Shown: piece after piece, positions 23,799-32,239 of the stretch
How positions within the stretch are numbered: position 1 is the stretch's first letter
Layout of the letters: the number at the start of each line of letters is the position of its first letter
Assembly (NCBI GenBank): GCA_015163855.1
Contig: JAAOIK010000013.1
Location: forward strand, 1 to 38,042
Direction of reading: 5' to 3'
Source: Pseudobdellovibrionaceae bacterium
Lineage (GTDB): Bacteria; Bdellovibrionota; Bdellovibrionia; Bdellovibrionales; UBA1609
DNA: 38,042 nt
The notes under the pieces: model-generated
The model's input: only the letters and a program-made list of their open reading frames with translations
Told to the model about the DNA's origin: nothing
Database searches by the model: none
Position numbers and translations under genes: made by a program

Positions 23799-25364
23799 AT
23801 GATTACATATATTATGCTTGGATTAATTTTAGGTTTGTTTTTTTTCTTTTTTTCTATTTTTTTAAAAAATAAAAAAATATTTTTTAAAGCGCATCGGCAA
23901 GCAAAAGATATTCTTTTACAAACCGAACAAAAAAATAAAGCGCAATTAAAAAAACTGCAAGAAAGAGAAAGCGTTTATAGGCAAGAAAACAGAGACTTTC
24001 TTTTAAGAAAAAAAAATCGACTAGAACATAAAAAACAGCAATCGCAATCTTATTTAAAAAGACAAGAACGCTTTTATTCGGAAAAAATTGTAGAAAAAAC
24101 AAAAATATCTAAAAAAATAAGCAGTATTATTGAAAAAAATACATTAGAAATGAAAACTAAAGAAAAAGAAGTAGAGCAAACAAAAAAAGATAATCAAGTA
24201 CAAAAAAATATATTAAAAACTAATTTAGAAAATTCTGCACAAGCTAATGTTGTTGATATGAAGGAGTACTTAAAAGAAAAAAGAGGAAATCAATTAGAAC
24301 AAAATGCAAAAATACAAAGCAAAGAATTACTAGAAAGCCTTAGTGTTATGGCAGAAAAGAAAGCGAAAAATATTTTACACAACGGTTTAAATCGCTTTAC
24401 CATGCCTTATTGCCCTCATAGAGGTATTGGGATTATTACTTTTAATAGCGATGAACATTTTCATTTTTTTTGCGAAACCCACTCTCATTTATTCCCTAAA
24501 CTAGAAAGCATTTGCGAACTAACTATTAAAACCACAGAACAAACCGTGGAGGTTTTAACCCGAGACCCTATGAGAAGAAAATGGGCCAGCGACTTTTTAG
24601 AAAAAATTCTTTTTTACAAAAAACCTTTGCAAGACGGACAGATGGAAGAAATACTAAAGAAACAAAAAAACTATTTATTAAAAACTATTCAAGATGATGG
24701 AAAAAAAGCCTTTCAAAAACTGCAACTTAAGCCTCTTCATAATAATATTTTAAATGTTTTTGGCACTTTACAGTATCGTTACTCTTTTACACAAAACCAA
24801 TATGCTCATTGCCTAGAGGTGGGGTTTTTGTGTGGTTTATTAGCTTCAGAAATTGATGCAGAAGTAAAAAAATATCGACTTTCTGGCCTGCTACATGATT
24901 TAGGAAAGGCCATTGACCACAACAAGCAAGGGGGTCATGCAGTAATTGGTGCGGATTTATTAGCCCGACATGATGTAAACCCCGATGTGGTTTATGCTAT
25001 TCGATCGCATCATCACGATACTCCTCCAAAAAGCAGTTTAGATTTTTTAGTTATTGCTGCTGATGCCCTTTCGGGAGCAAGGCCTGGAGCCAGAAGGTCT
25101 ACTGCCAATAGTTATAATCAAAAAATGGATCAATTAGAAGAAATTGGTAATAGCTTTAACGAAATTACACACACCTTGGTTTTAAATGCAGGTAGAGAAC
25201 TGCGCGTGTTTGTAGATAGCAAAAGAGTGTCTGATAAGCGCATTTTAGACTTACATAAAGAGCTGGTGGAAAAAGTAGAAACCGAATGTAAATATCCCCA
25301 TCAAATTAAAATAATGATTATCCGAAAAAGCTCTGCCATTCAAAAAGCAGGAAGAGCTAGTTAG
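23799..25364 (+). CDS. rny: RNase Y-like HD-domain endoribonuclease
   Basis: This 521-residue protein has the RNase Y architecture. It has an N-terminal membrane anchor (residues 3-22) and a long charged coiled coil (about 30-195). A KH-like region (about 205-275) and an HD phosphohydrolase domain (about 330-430) follow. The HD domain is convincing: His337, H366-D367 in LLHDLGKAIDH, HAVIGADLLARH, RSHHHD at 402-407, and AADALSGARPGARR at 420-433, which is the RNase Y signature. RNase Y starts mRNA decay. The KH part is odd: the usual GREGRNI loop is missing and the region reads GIGIITFNSDEHFHFF, so RNA binding there may be lost or changed. AAAGGA precedes the ATG. The stop codon begins a 20-base duplication. 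Confidence 0.88.
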   Translation: MITYIMLGLILGLFFFFFSIFLKNKKIFFKAHRQAKDILLQTEQKNKAQLKKLQERESVYRQENRDFLLRKKNRLEHKKQQSQSYLKRQERFYSEKIVEKTKISKKISSIIEKNTLEMKTKEKEVEQTKKDNQVQKNILKTNLENSAQANVVDMKEYLKEKRGNQLEQNAKIQSKELLESLSVMAEKKAKNILHNGLNRFTMPYCPHRGIGIITFNSDEHFHFFCETHSHLFPKLESICELTIKTTEQTVEVLTRDPMRRKWASDFLEKILFYKKPLQDGQMEEILKKQKNYLLKTIQDDGKKAFQKLQLKPLHNNILNVFGTLQYRYSFTQNQYAHCLEVGFLCGLLASEIDAEVKKYRLSGLLHDLGKAIDHNKQGGHAVIGADLLARHDVNPDVVYAIRSHHHDTPPKSSLDFLVIAADALSGARPGARRSTANSYNQKMDQLEEIGNSFNEITHTLVLNAGRELRVFVDSKRVSDKRILDLHKELVEKVETECKYPHQIKIMIIRKSSAIQKAGRAS

Positions 25365-25401
25365 AAATTAGAAAAACAAAGTAGAAATTAGAAAAACGAA
25401 G
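25362..25401. repeat. Two tandem 20-bp copies starting at the rny stop codon
   Basis: TAGAAATTAGAAAAACAAAG (25362-25381) is followed directly by a copy with one change (25382-25401). The first three bases are the stop codon of the RNase Y-like gene, so the second copy repeats the stop in another frame. The array lies in the 38-base gap to the convergent rpmE2 gene. Confidence 0.85.
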
Positions 25402-25402
25402 T

Positions 25403-25672
25403 TTAGCTAGGTTTTTTAACAGACTTAGCACGACTGCCGTATTTTTTACGGAAGCGCTCTGCTCTGCCTTCTGTGTCTAATAAACGATTTTGGCCTGTAT
25501 AAAAGGGGTGAGATTGACTAGATACTTCTACCTTTACTAAAGGGTATTCTTTGCCGTCTTCCCACTGGATAGTTTCTTTGGTGTGCACTGTAGATTTAGT
25601 TAAGTAACTAAAATCACAAGACATATCTTGAAAAACTACAAAACGGTTGTTGGGGTGAATAGATTTTTTCAT
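25403..25672 (-). CDS. rpmE2: Ribosomal protein L31, type B (zinc-free)
   Basis: This 89-residue protein matches L31 type [22 protein letters not shown] at the start, [29 protein letters not shown] in the middle and [10 protein letters not shown] near the end. Type B L31 lacks the CxxC zinc site of the standard protein; only one Cys (residue 19) is present. In many bacteria this form is made under zinc limitation, but in others it is the only L31. No Zur box is evident upstream. AGAGG precedes the ATG at 25672. It lies alone between two repeat-bearing gene junctions. Confidence 0.95.
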   Translation of the reverse strand: MKKSIHPNNRFVVFQDMSCDFSYLTKSTVHTKETIQWEDGKEYPLVKVEVSSQSHPFYTGQNRLLDTEGRAERFRKKYGSRAKSVKKPS

Positions 25673-25779
25673 ACAAACCTCTTTATTAATTCCACTTATT
25701 TTGTTTACAAATATAAGTACCAGAAAAATAAACCATATTTTAAGAAACTAAGCAAGGCTTGTTTACGCCTAAAAGGCCC

Positions 25780-25857
25780 AACACTTAAACTTTGTACTTA
25801 AGCTTGGCGCTTAAGCTTTGTACTTAAGCTTGTCACTTAAGCTTGTCACTTAAGCTT
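25780..25857. repeat. Tandem 13-bp repeat, about six units, at the fadE 3' end
   Basis: Units ending in CTTAAGCTT recur every 13 bases: TGTACTTAAGCTT (25793), GGCGCTTAAGCTT (25806), TGTACTTAAGCTT (25819), GTCACTTAAGCTT (25832) and GTCACTTAAGCTT (25845). A diverged first unit lies before 25793. On the minus strand each unit reads AAGCTTAAG, which contains the last bases and TAA stop of fadE (stop at 25852-25850, inside the last unit). With a 13-base period, the copied stops rotate through all three frames. CTTAAG is self-complementary, so alternative hairpins are possible. Confidence 0.9.
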
Positions 25858-28291
25858 GGCGAAATTCTTCTTCAGAAAAGTCATTCACTTGAATACAGTC
25901 CCAACGCATTTGGTGAGCCTTTAAAAGAAAGTCATATTCTTTTTGAGTTAGTAGATTCTTTTCTAATGCTTGTTTTAACCTAAGGTCTATTTTCCCTTTT
26001 GGAATAGCATTTTTTTTACACAAAGCTTTAAATTTTTTCTCTAAACTTTTAGACTCATGAGTTATTTTAAAAGCTTGGGTTTGCTTAAAAAAATCATCAT
26101 CAGAGTTTTTAGACAAAAAGATTCCTTCAAATAAAGAGTCTCGAAAATCCGAATCTCTTAGCAAAACTTTAGCTGCCTTATGAGACAAGGCATCAGAAGA
26201 AGGTACTCCTATAATATTAAAAGACGACCAATACTGAATAAAGTGCGTAAAAAACCAGCTAACAAAAGGCACTTTAAAATTAACAAAAATACCATCAAAG
26301 GCTTTTTGAATATCATAAAACACTTGGTTTAAACTATTTTTTACCACCGACAACTCTTCTTCTGTTTGATAAGCACTATGTGAATATTTGTGAAAAATCG
26401 CCGAGATGGTATACAAATTATATAAAACATCGGCAAACCGACCTGTCATTTTTTCTTTACGCTTTAAACTTCCTCCCATTAAAGCCATGGCCATATCAGA
26501 CATTAAAGAAAATACACTGGTAGCCCACATAAATTTTTGTACATAGCGTTTTAAACCAGGCACCGAATTTTTTTGGTAAATATAGCCTCTACTAATACTA
26601 AAAAGAAAAGTGCGACAAATGTTGGTAAAAATATGCCCTAAGTGAGAAAAAAAGGCTTTATCAAATTTTTTCACATCTCCTTCTGCTAAAGCTTGCATCT
26701 CTAAAAGTGCGTAAGGGTGAGCCCGAAATACCCCTTGCCCAAAAATAATAAGGGTGCGCGTTAAAATATTAGCCCCCTCTACAGTAATCCCTATGGGAGA
26801 GGCAATATAAGACATAGCCACTTGATTTTTTGGGCCCATGGAAATACCACTACCTGCTAAAATATCCATAGCCTTGTTACAACCCGTTCGGCACCATTCC
26901 GTGGTGGAATATTTGGCCATTGCTGTAACTACCGGTGGACTTATTTCTTGGTTTAATGCGCTTAATGTATAAGCTCTAACGGCCTCGGCTTTGTAACAAA
27001 TTCCGCTCATCTCTGCTAAAACTTCTTCCACACCCTCAAAGTTACCAATAGGCATGCCAAATTGTCGTCTAATTAATGCGTGGTTAGAACTAGTTTTGGT
27101 AACCAGCTTTATTCCTCCTGTGCTGGTAGCTACTAAAGAAATTCCACGGCCTACTGATAAACATTTCATTAACATCTTCCAGCCTTGTCCAGCCTCTTTA
27201 AGACCACCAATAATGCTAGTCTCTGCCTCGACAACCACATCTTTTCCTTGAGTAGGACAATTGTAAAAAGCTATAGACATAGGGTCGTGACGACGGCCCA
27301 ATACTACACCCTCTGTTTTAGAAGGAATTAAGGCACAAGTAATGCCCAAATCTTTCTTCCCCCCTAATAAAGCTTCTGGGTCTTTTAAGCGAAAGGCTAA
27401 ACCAATCACTGTAGAAATACTAGCTAAAGTGATCCACCGCTTATTCCAATTTAAACGAATTTTAATAACTCCATCTTCTTTAAACAACACCCCTTCAGAG
27501 GTAATAGAGCTTGCGTCACTACCCGCGCCTGGCTCGGTTAATCCAAAACAAGGAATTTCTTTTCCTATGGCTAATCGAGGAAGGTAGTAATCTTTTTGTT
27601 TTTGTGTTCCATAATGAATTAATAATTCGGCGGGCCCTAAAGAATTAGGAACCATAACAGTAATACCTACCACCACAGAGCGAGAAGATATTTTTTGAAT
27701 AACCGCACTATGTGCTGCGGCCGAAAACTCTAGCCCCCCCTGTGCTTTAGGGATAATCATTCCTAAAAATTTTTTTTCTTTGATAAATTGTAAAGTTTCT
27801 TCTTCTATGTCTCTGCTTTTCCAAATTTTCCAATCATCTATTTTTTCACACAACTCTTGGGTAGGACCATCTAAAAAGGCTTGTTCCTCTTGGGTTAATA
27901 CCGCAGGCTTTTGGTTTAAAATTTTTTTTATACTAGGTTTAGAAGAAAAAAATTCTTTTTCTATCCAAGTTTGCCCCGCCTCTAAAGCTTCTCTTTCGGT
28001 GGAAGAAATTTTTGGAACAACTTTCCATTTATTTAACAAACGCAAAACTAAAGAAGAAATGATTCTAGACCGTACAAAGGGGATAAATAATAAAATGCTC
28101 GCCGCCACTCCCAAAGCAAAACATAACCAAGAACTGCTCCATAAGGAAACTTGAAATACTAAAAAAATAAACCACACTGTGGAAGGCAGCGAAAAGTAAG
28201 CTGCAAATATAATACTAACTAAAGATAAACCTATTACCAAACTGCTAGATAATCCAAATAAAAACTCTAAATTAAAGATCTGCGTTAACAC
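25850..28291 (-). CDS. fadE: Acyl-CoA dehydrogenase, FadE type
   Basis: This large acyl-CoA dehydrogenase (813 residues from the chosen start, against 814 in E. coli FadE) does the first step of fatty-acid beta-oxidation. Two or three membrane segments occupy roughly residues 10-75. The dehydrogenase fold follows: FLGMIIPKAQGGLEFSAAAHS, the FAD/substrate loop CFGLTEPGAGSDASS, AFYNCPTQGKDVVVE, GRGISLVATSTGG, RRQFGMPIGNFEGVEE and the VEGANILTRTLIIFGQG helix. A FadE-specific C-terminal domain follows. The start is the GTG at 28291, with GGGAGG upstream. A longer reading to 28360 has no ribosome binding site and adds nothing conserved. Its electrons would go via ETF to the ETF-QO encoded at 22127. 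The 3' end is inside a 13-bp repeat. Confidence 0.9.
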   Translation of the reverse strand: MLTQIFNLEFLFGLSSSLVIGLSLVSIIFAAYFSLPSTVWFIFLVFQVSLWSSSWLCFALGVAASILLFIPFVRSRIISSLVLRLLNKWKVVPKISSTEREALEAGQTWIEKEFFSSKPSIKKILNQKPAVLTQEEQAFLDGPTQELCEKIDDWKIWKSRDIEEETLQFIKEKKFLGMIIPKAQGGLEFSAAAHSAVIQKISSRSVVVGITVMVPNSLGPAELLIHYGTQKQKDYYLPRLAIGKEIPCFGLTEPGAGSDASSITSEGVLFKEDGVIKIRLNWNKRWITLASISTVIGLAFRLKDPEALLGGKKDLGITCALIPSKTEGVVLGRRHDPMSIAFYNCPTQGKDVVVEAETSIIGGLKEAGQGWKMLMKCLSVGRGISLVATSTGGIKLVTKTSSNHALIRRQFGMPIGNFEGVEEVLAEMSGICYKAEAVRAYTLSALNQEISPPVVTAMAKYSTTEWCRTGCNKAMDILAGSGISMGPKNQVAMSYIASPIGITVEGANILTRTLIIFGQGVFRAHPYALLEMQALAEGDVKKFDKAFFSHLGHIFTNICRTFLFSISRGYIYQKNSVPGLKRYVQKFMWATSVFSLMSDMAMALMGGSLKRKEKMTGRFADVLYNLYTISAIFHKYSHSAYQTEEELSVVKNSLNQVFYDIQKAFDGIFVNFKVPFVSWFFTHFIQYWSSFNIIGVPSSDALSHKAAKVLLRDSDFRDSLFEGIFLSKNSDDDFFKQTQAFKITHESKSLEKKFKALCKKNAIPKGKIDLRLKQALEKNLLTQKEYDFLLKAHQMRWDCIQVNDFSEEEFRQA

Positions 28292-28425
28292 AACCCCTCC
28301 CTTTCTTGTCAAAATTGCTTGCTGTGTCCTTATAGTTAACAAAATACAAAAGAAATACAAATAATTATTGCATTTTTATTCATATTCGTTATGGTAGACT
28401 GTTTTTGAAAGGAAAAGAAATAACT

Positions 28426-28455
28426 TTGACTCGGGCTATATAAATAAATTATAAC
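28426..28455 (+). promoter_or_regulatory. Promoter for rpsD
   Basis: TTGACT (28426-28431) and TATAAC (28450-28455), spaced by 18 bases, precede rpsD. The start would be near 28462, giving a leader of about 25 bases that contains the AAGGA ribosome binding site. The gene therefore appears to be transcribed on its own. Confidence 0.6.
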
Positions 28456-28486
28456 CCATAAAAAAGAGCGAAAAGGAAATAGCAGT

Positions 28487-29122
28487 ATGGCAGCAAAAAA
28501 CACAAGACAAATCGTAAGATTTAAAACACAAAGACGACTGGGTACAGAACTACCCGGCTTAGGAAAACCAGGAGCCTTAGATCGCCGCCCCTACCCTCCT
28601 GGCGAAAATGGAAACAAAAGGCGCAAATATTCTGATTATGCTTTACGATTAGAGGCAAAGCAAAAAATTCGTTTTCATTATAATATAAAAGAAAAGCAAT
28701 TAAGAAACTTTATTAAAAAAGCAAAAAAAGGTTCTTCTACTAACTGGGTAAATACTTTAGCTGGGTTACTAGAAAGCCGGTTAGATAATGTGGTTTTTCG
28801 TTTAGGAATGGCACCAAGTATTCGTGCAGCTAGACAATTGGTTTCACACAAACATGTACTAGTAAATGATGTGGTTTTAAATATTGGTTCTGCCATTGTT
28901 CCCCAAGGAGCAAGCGTTAGTATTTCTGAAAAAGCTAAGGAAAACCAAGCGGTTGTTCAAGCTACTAATAGCCCAAGGTTAGAAGTTCCTGACTTTTTAA
29001 GAAGAGAAGACAAAGGCAACTTACCTTCTGGAGTTTTACAAGCCGTACCCACTGTGGGACATATTCCTTTTGAATTTGAACCCGGTTTGTTTACAGAATA
29101 CTACGCAGCTCGCAAAGTATAA
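28487..29122 (+). CDS. rpsD: Ribosomal protein S4
   Basis: This 211-residue protein nucleates the 30S body and binds 16S rRNA. Recognisable parts are RQIVRFKTQRRLGTELPG at the start, RRPYPPGENGNKRRKYSDYALRLEAKQK (about 34-61), and the S4 RNA-binding domain LESRLDNVVFRLGMAPSIRAARQLVSHKHVLVN (about 94-126). It ends PFEFEPGLFTEYYAARKV. It is the version without N-terminal zinc cysteines. It stands alone with its own promoter rather than in the usual rpsM-rpsK-rpsD-rpoA cluster. AAGGA lies upstream of the ATG. Confidence 0.97.
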   Translation: MAAKNTRQIVRFKTQRRLGTELPGLGKPGALDRRPYPPGENGNKRRKYSDYALRLEAKQKIRFHYNIKEKQLRNFIKKAKKGSSTNWVNTLAGLLESRLDNVVFRLGMAPSIRAARQLVSHKHVLVNDVVLNIGSAIVPQGASVSISEKAKENQAVVQATNSPRLEVPDFLRREDKGNLPSGVLQAVPTVGHIPFEFEPGLFTEYYAARKV

Positions 29123-29124
29123 TT

Positions 29125-29152
29125 GGTGCTTTGGCACTTTTATATTTTTTTT
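29125..29152 (+). terminator. Weak intrinsic terminator after rpsD
   Basis: GGTGC-TTTG-GCACT forms a short stem (four pairs plus one G-T) followed by a T-rich tract (TTTTATATTTTTTTT). The stem is short but the position and T-run fit a terminator for rpsD. Confidence 0.45.
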
Positions 29153-29181
29153 CAAAAATTTTAAAAAAGACTATTGAAAAA

Positions 29182-30366
29182 TTAATACAGTAAATAGTCT
29201 TTTCGACTATTTACCCACTGTGCTTTATCAGACTGCAATTTGTCTTCTAACAAATCTATAGAGTCTGTAGATTCCACCCACTTTCTTAAAAAATCACAAC
29301 CGCTAATTAAATCAATGGGTAATTTTTTATATTCATACTCATAGGGAGGCTGAGACCACAACTCTTTGTTGGGGTAAAGGCTTTTAATAATTTTTAATAG
29401 TATAGCGACTAAGCGAAAAGCTTGAAAATCTTGAGTGTAACCAGGGTGGTCTACATGAATTTGTAAAGCTTTGCAGGTTTGCGCTTTAAATTTATGAAAA
29501 CTGGGTTCAAAGTGCATTTCACGAATAACACAATGTTGTGTATATTTAGCAAAATCATTTTTTAAAATTTCTAAGATTTTTTTTGTATTTAAATAAGGAG
29601 CCCCTATAACCTCTAAGGGCCTAGTGGTGCCACGGCCCTCTGATAAAGTCGTTCCCTCTATTAATACACTTCCTGGGTAAACTATTGTGCTAGAAAGCCT
29701 TGGTAAATTGGGGCTGGGGTTAATCCAACTTAAATGTTTAGGCCACGGCTGGTCGTTAATATTATAATTGACCATGGGAATAATAGTTAAATGCGTTTTT
29801 AAATCTTTTTCCTTTTTATACCACAAAGCGGCCTCTGCTAAAGTTAAACCGTGTTGTAATAAAATAGGTGCAGCACCCACAAAACTTTTCCACTGTTTTT
29901 GTAACAAAAAGCCTTCTGCTTTTCGCCCCACAGGGTTAGGACGATCTAATATCCAAACTTCTTTATTAGCCGCTTCGCAATCTTCTAAAATATAAAATAA
30001 ACTAGTTAAGTAAGTATAAATGCGACAACCAACATCTTGAATATCAAACAGTAGTACATCAAACTGACTAAGCATTTCTTTACTTAAACGGCGGGTTTTT
30101 GAATACAAACTATACACAGGAAGTGCATTATTTTTATCTAGCTGGTGAGGAGTTTCTACCATATTGTCTTGCTTATCTCCATCAAAACCATGCTGCAGTC
30201 CAATGAGTATATTAATAGATAGGCCTGCTTTTAAAAATTCCTTAAAAGAATTTTGTAATTGCGAATTTACCGAGGCGGGCCCCACCACCATAGCGATTTT
30301 TTTTCCTTTTAAATTTTGTATTTTTTTACTATCTGCTAGTAAAGCTTCGCAACCTAAAATCATCAT
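29182..30366 (-). CDS. DUF1343/NamZ-family protein (exo-beta-N-acetylmuramidase type)
   Basis: This 394-residue protein matches the DUF1343 family, whose characterised member NamZ releases MurNAc from the ends of peptidoglycan fragments. Landmarks are LKGKKIAMVVGPASV near 19, GLQHGFDGDKQDNMVE near 56, LPVYSLYS near 82, DVLLFDIQDVGCRIYTYLTSL near 103, WILDRPNPVGR near 138, LQHGLTLAEAALWY near 169, and SVLIEGTTLSEGRGTTRPLEVIGAPY near 232. From memory most members have Glu before HGF (EHGF); here it is Gln (QHGF), so activity should not be assumed. There is no clear signal peptide, so it may act in the cytoplasm on imported muropeptides. No ribosome binding site is evident. An 8-bp hairpin overlaps the 3' end. 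Confidence 0.85.
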   Translation of the reverse strand: MMILGCEALLADSKKIQNLKGKKIAMVVGPASVNSQLQNSFKEFLKAGLSINILIGLQHGFDGDKQDNMVETPHQLDKNNALPVYSLYSKTRRLSKEMLSQFDVLLFDIQDVGCRIYTYLTSLFYILEDCEAANKEVWILDRPNPVGRKAEGFLLQKQWKSFVGAAPILLQHGLTLAEAALWYKKEKDLKTHLTIIPMVNYNINDQPWPKHLSWINPSPNLPRLSSTIVYPGSVLIEGTTLSEGRGTTRPLEVIGAPYLNTKKILEILKNDFAKYTQHCVIREMHFEPSFHKFKAQTCKALQIHVDHPGYTQDFQAFRLVAILLKIIKSLYPNKELWSQPPYEYEYKKLPIDLISGCDFLRKWVESTDSIDLLEDKLQSDKAQWVNSRKDYLLY

Positions 30367-30613
30367 AACGCTAGAGGGGAAAACGGAGTTTAAGACAGTC
30401 TTATTGTGTGTAAAAACTTATACCCCCATTTTCCCACAAGTCAAAAAAAAAGAAATGTTTTTATATTGCCATTAATGAACCTTACCTATTGAGTACGAAG
30501 CAGCCATCTTGTGCACACATTTAATGCAAAATTAATAACTTATTGACTTAATTGCTAATAATCTAAGATAATAATAACGAACGATAAATATTAACAAACT
30601 AAGAGGTTTTAGC

Positions 30614-31549
30614 ATGAGCTTTTTTACCAATACTAACCGTTTTTCTGTCTTGATTGTTACTGTTCTTTTTTCTACAACCTTTCTAATGTCCTCTTCTTTT
30701 GCTTTTAACTTTTACTCCTCCCCTGCATTACAAAAAAGTTTTAAAAATGTGCAACAGAGGTATGAAATAGCAAACACACAACCTTGGAATGTTTTAGCTT
30801 TACTTCCTTCTGAACAATTAAAACAATTAAAAAAACGATTTACCCTACAGCTAGCTAAGCTTTTTCCAACCTCTAAATACAAAACCTGCAAAAATAAAAA
30901 ACCTATACTTGCCTGTTTCTTAAAACGACAACAAGCCTATCGCGATGCAAGAAAATTACTTTTTGGAAAGCTACATTTAAAAGGCCATTCTAAAAATACT
31001 TATTCCATAGATGGTATTTATTGTAGCAAAACTTTTACTAATAAAGATTTTAAAAAATCCTATTTAGGTCCAAATCAAATTCCTAGCCCTTCTGTTCTGA
31101 ACACAGAGCATATTTGGCCACAAAGTCGCTTTACTCACCAATTTTCTAGAACAATACAAAAAACAGACCTCCATATTCTTTATCCCGCTGATGCCCCCAC
31201 TAACAGCCAACGAAGCAATCATCCTTTTGGAGAAGTTGTTAACTCTGTATCTAAATCTTGTGGAACGGCAAAATTAGGTTTAACTAAAAATAGCTCGAAA
31301 ACTCATTTCGAGCCCCCTCATAATTACAAAGGGAATGTTGCCCGAGCTATGCTTTATTTTTCCTTACGATACCAAATGCCTTTATCTAAAGAAAAAAGAA
31401 AAATGTTTAACCGCTGGAGTCAGTTAGACCCTGTGGACGCATTTGAAAAACAAAGAAATGAAGCCATTTTTGCTATCAATCAAACAAGAAACCCATTTAT
31501 CGATCAGCCAGAAAGTATTTTATACATATCTGACTCTTGGGGAAACTAA
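30614..31549 (+). CDS. endA: Secreted endonuclease I (EndA family)
   Basis: This 311-residue nuclease starts with a signal peptide (hydrophobic 11-28, cut near SFA-F). It carries the endonuclease I core: NTEHIWPQSRF with catalytic His166; KTDLHILYPADAPTNSQRSNHPFGEV at about 183-208, which binds the metal; FEPPHNYKGNVARAMLYFSLRY; and W-x-x-LDPVDAFEKQRNEAIFAINQTRNPFIDQPE near the end. Enzymes of this family cut DNA or RNA non-specifically in the periplasm or medium. Paired cysteines (such as 92/101, and 137 in GIYCSK) fit periplasmic disulfides. AAGAGG lies upstream of the ATG. It is divergent from the NamZ-like gene. Nucleic-acid scavenging is the likely role. Confidence 0.92.
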   Translation: MSFFTNTNRFSVLIVTVLFSTTFLMSSSFAFNFYSSPALQKSFKNVQQRYEIANTQPWNVLALLPSEQLKQLKKRFTLQLAKLFPTSKYKTCKNKKPILACFLKRQQAYRDARKLLFGKLHLKGHSKNTYSIDGIYCSKTFTNKDFKKSYLGPNQIPSPSVLNTEHIWPQSRFTHQFSRTIQKTDLHILYPADAPTNSQRSNHPFGEVVNSVSKSCGTAKLGLTKNSSKTHFEPPHNYKGNVARAMLYFSLRYQMPLSKEKRKMFNRWSQLDPVDAFEKQRNEAIFAINQTRNPFIDQPESILYISDSWGN

Positions 31550-31570
31550 TTTAACTATAAAAACTTCACC

Positions 31571-32197
31571 GTGAAATTAATTAGCGCTGATGGATTTTTA
31601 GATTTAGAACTTATTCAAGAACAAGAATCCTTTTCGTTAAAAGAAAGTGATCTTGCTTACACCTCTTTAGTTAAAGACTTAAAAAGCCACTGTACTTTTC
31701 AAGACTTTATTATTGAATTAAGCATTACTCCCATGGGTAAAAATAATTTTCTGCTAGAAGCTTTTAATACGGGAAATTTAAACACTGTTTGCGGAAAATG
31801 TGCTCGTAATTTTAATCAAGAGATAAGCTTTTCTTTTAAAGAAATTCTTTTATTTACAGAAAAAGTTCGCGTATCAAAAAATAAAAATGCGACACAAAGC
31901 TACTCGCTAAATAAAACAAAAGCCTCTGATAAGCAGCACCATAACTTAGGAACAGAGTCTGACACTTTTGTACAAGAAATTACCAATTATAAGTTTTCTA
32001 TTATCCAGTGGTTATACGAAAACATTACCATGGCTATTAGTGAACAAAACTTTGTTTGTAAAAAAAAGGACTGCAAAAGTGTTTTTCAAAATCTTTTAAA
32101 AACTACAAATACCAATTACAAAGCCACAACAGAATCTAGCAAACCCAATACACATAAAATTCTTGCAGACTTATTAAAACCCTTAAAAAAACACTAA
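31571..32197 (+). CDS. YceD/DUF177-family protein
   Basis: This 208-residue protein fits the YceD (DUF177) family. Key features are a C-G-K-C pair at 74-77 within NTVCGKCARNF, a long acidic/polar insertion, then QWLYENITMAISEQNFVCKKKDCK near 147-170. The second pair of cysteines makes a likely metal-binding or zinc-ribbon-like set. YceD in E. coli and plants is linked to 23S rRNA accumulation and is normally encoded next to rpmF (L32). Here no rpmF follows; prpB is next, after 48 bases. The start is GTG at 31571 without a clear ribosome binding site. It follows endA by 21 bases. Confidence 0.75.
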   Translation: MKLISADGFLDLELIQEQESFSLKESDLAYTSLVKDLKSHCTFQDFIIELSITPMGKNNFLLEAFNTGNLNTVCGKCARNFNQEISFSFKEILLFTEKVRVSKNKNATQSYSLNKTKASDKQHHNLGTESDTFVQEITNYKFSIIQWLYENITMAISEQNFVCKKKDCKSVFQNLLKTTNTNYKATTESSKPNTHKILADLLKPLKKH

Positions 32198-32211
32198 AGC
32201 TTTTCAAAGCC

Positions 32212-32239
32212 TTGCTCACTGTTGCTTTTTTTGTTATAA
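32212..32239 (+). promoter_or_regulatory. Promoter for prpB, apparently leaderless
   Basis: TTGCTC (32212-32217) and TTATAA (32234-32239) have a 16-base spacer. Six bases separate the -10 box from the ATG at 32246, and there is no ribosome binding site. The methylcitrate genes therefore seem to have their own promoter and a leaderless first gene. Confidence 0.45.

Noticed and set aside
25780-25857. CRISPR-like array
   Set aside because: Units are 13 bases with no spacers of their own and no cas genes nearby. The same applies to the arrays at 3202 and 17827; all are plain tandem repeats at gene ends.
28292-28360. Longer N-terminus for fadE
   Set aside because: It lacks a ribosome binding site, whereas GTG at 28291 has GGGAGG upstream and gives the FadE family length.
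29192-29212. Perfect 8-bp hairpin AAATAGTC/GACTATTT as a strong terminator
   Set aside because: It lies in the last codons of the NamZ-like gene, and the T-rich run on the minus strand comes about ten bases later, so it is at best a weak terminator; not listed as a feature.
30164-30475. Plus-strand frame antisense to the NamZ-like gene
   Set aside because: It overlaps a conserved family protein on the other strand and has no ribosome binding site.
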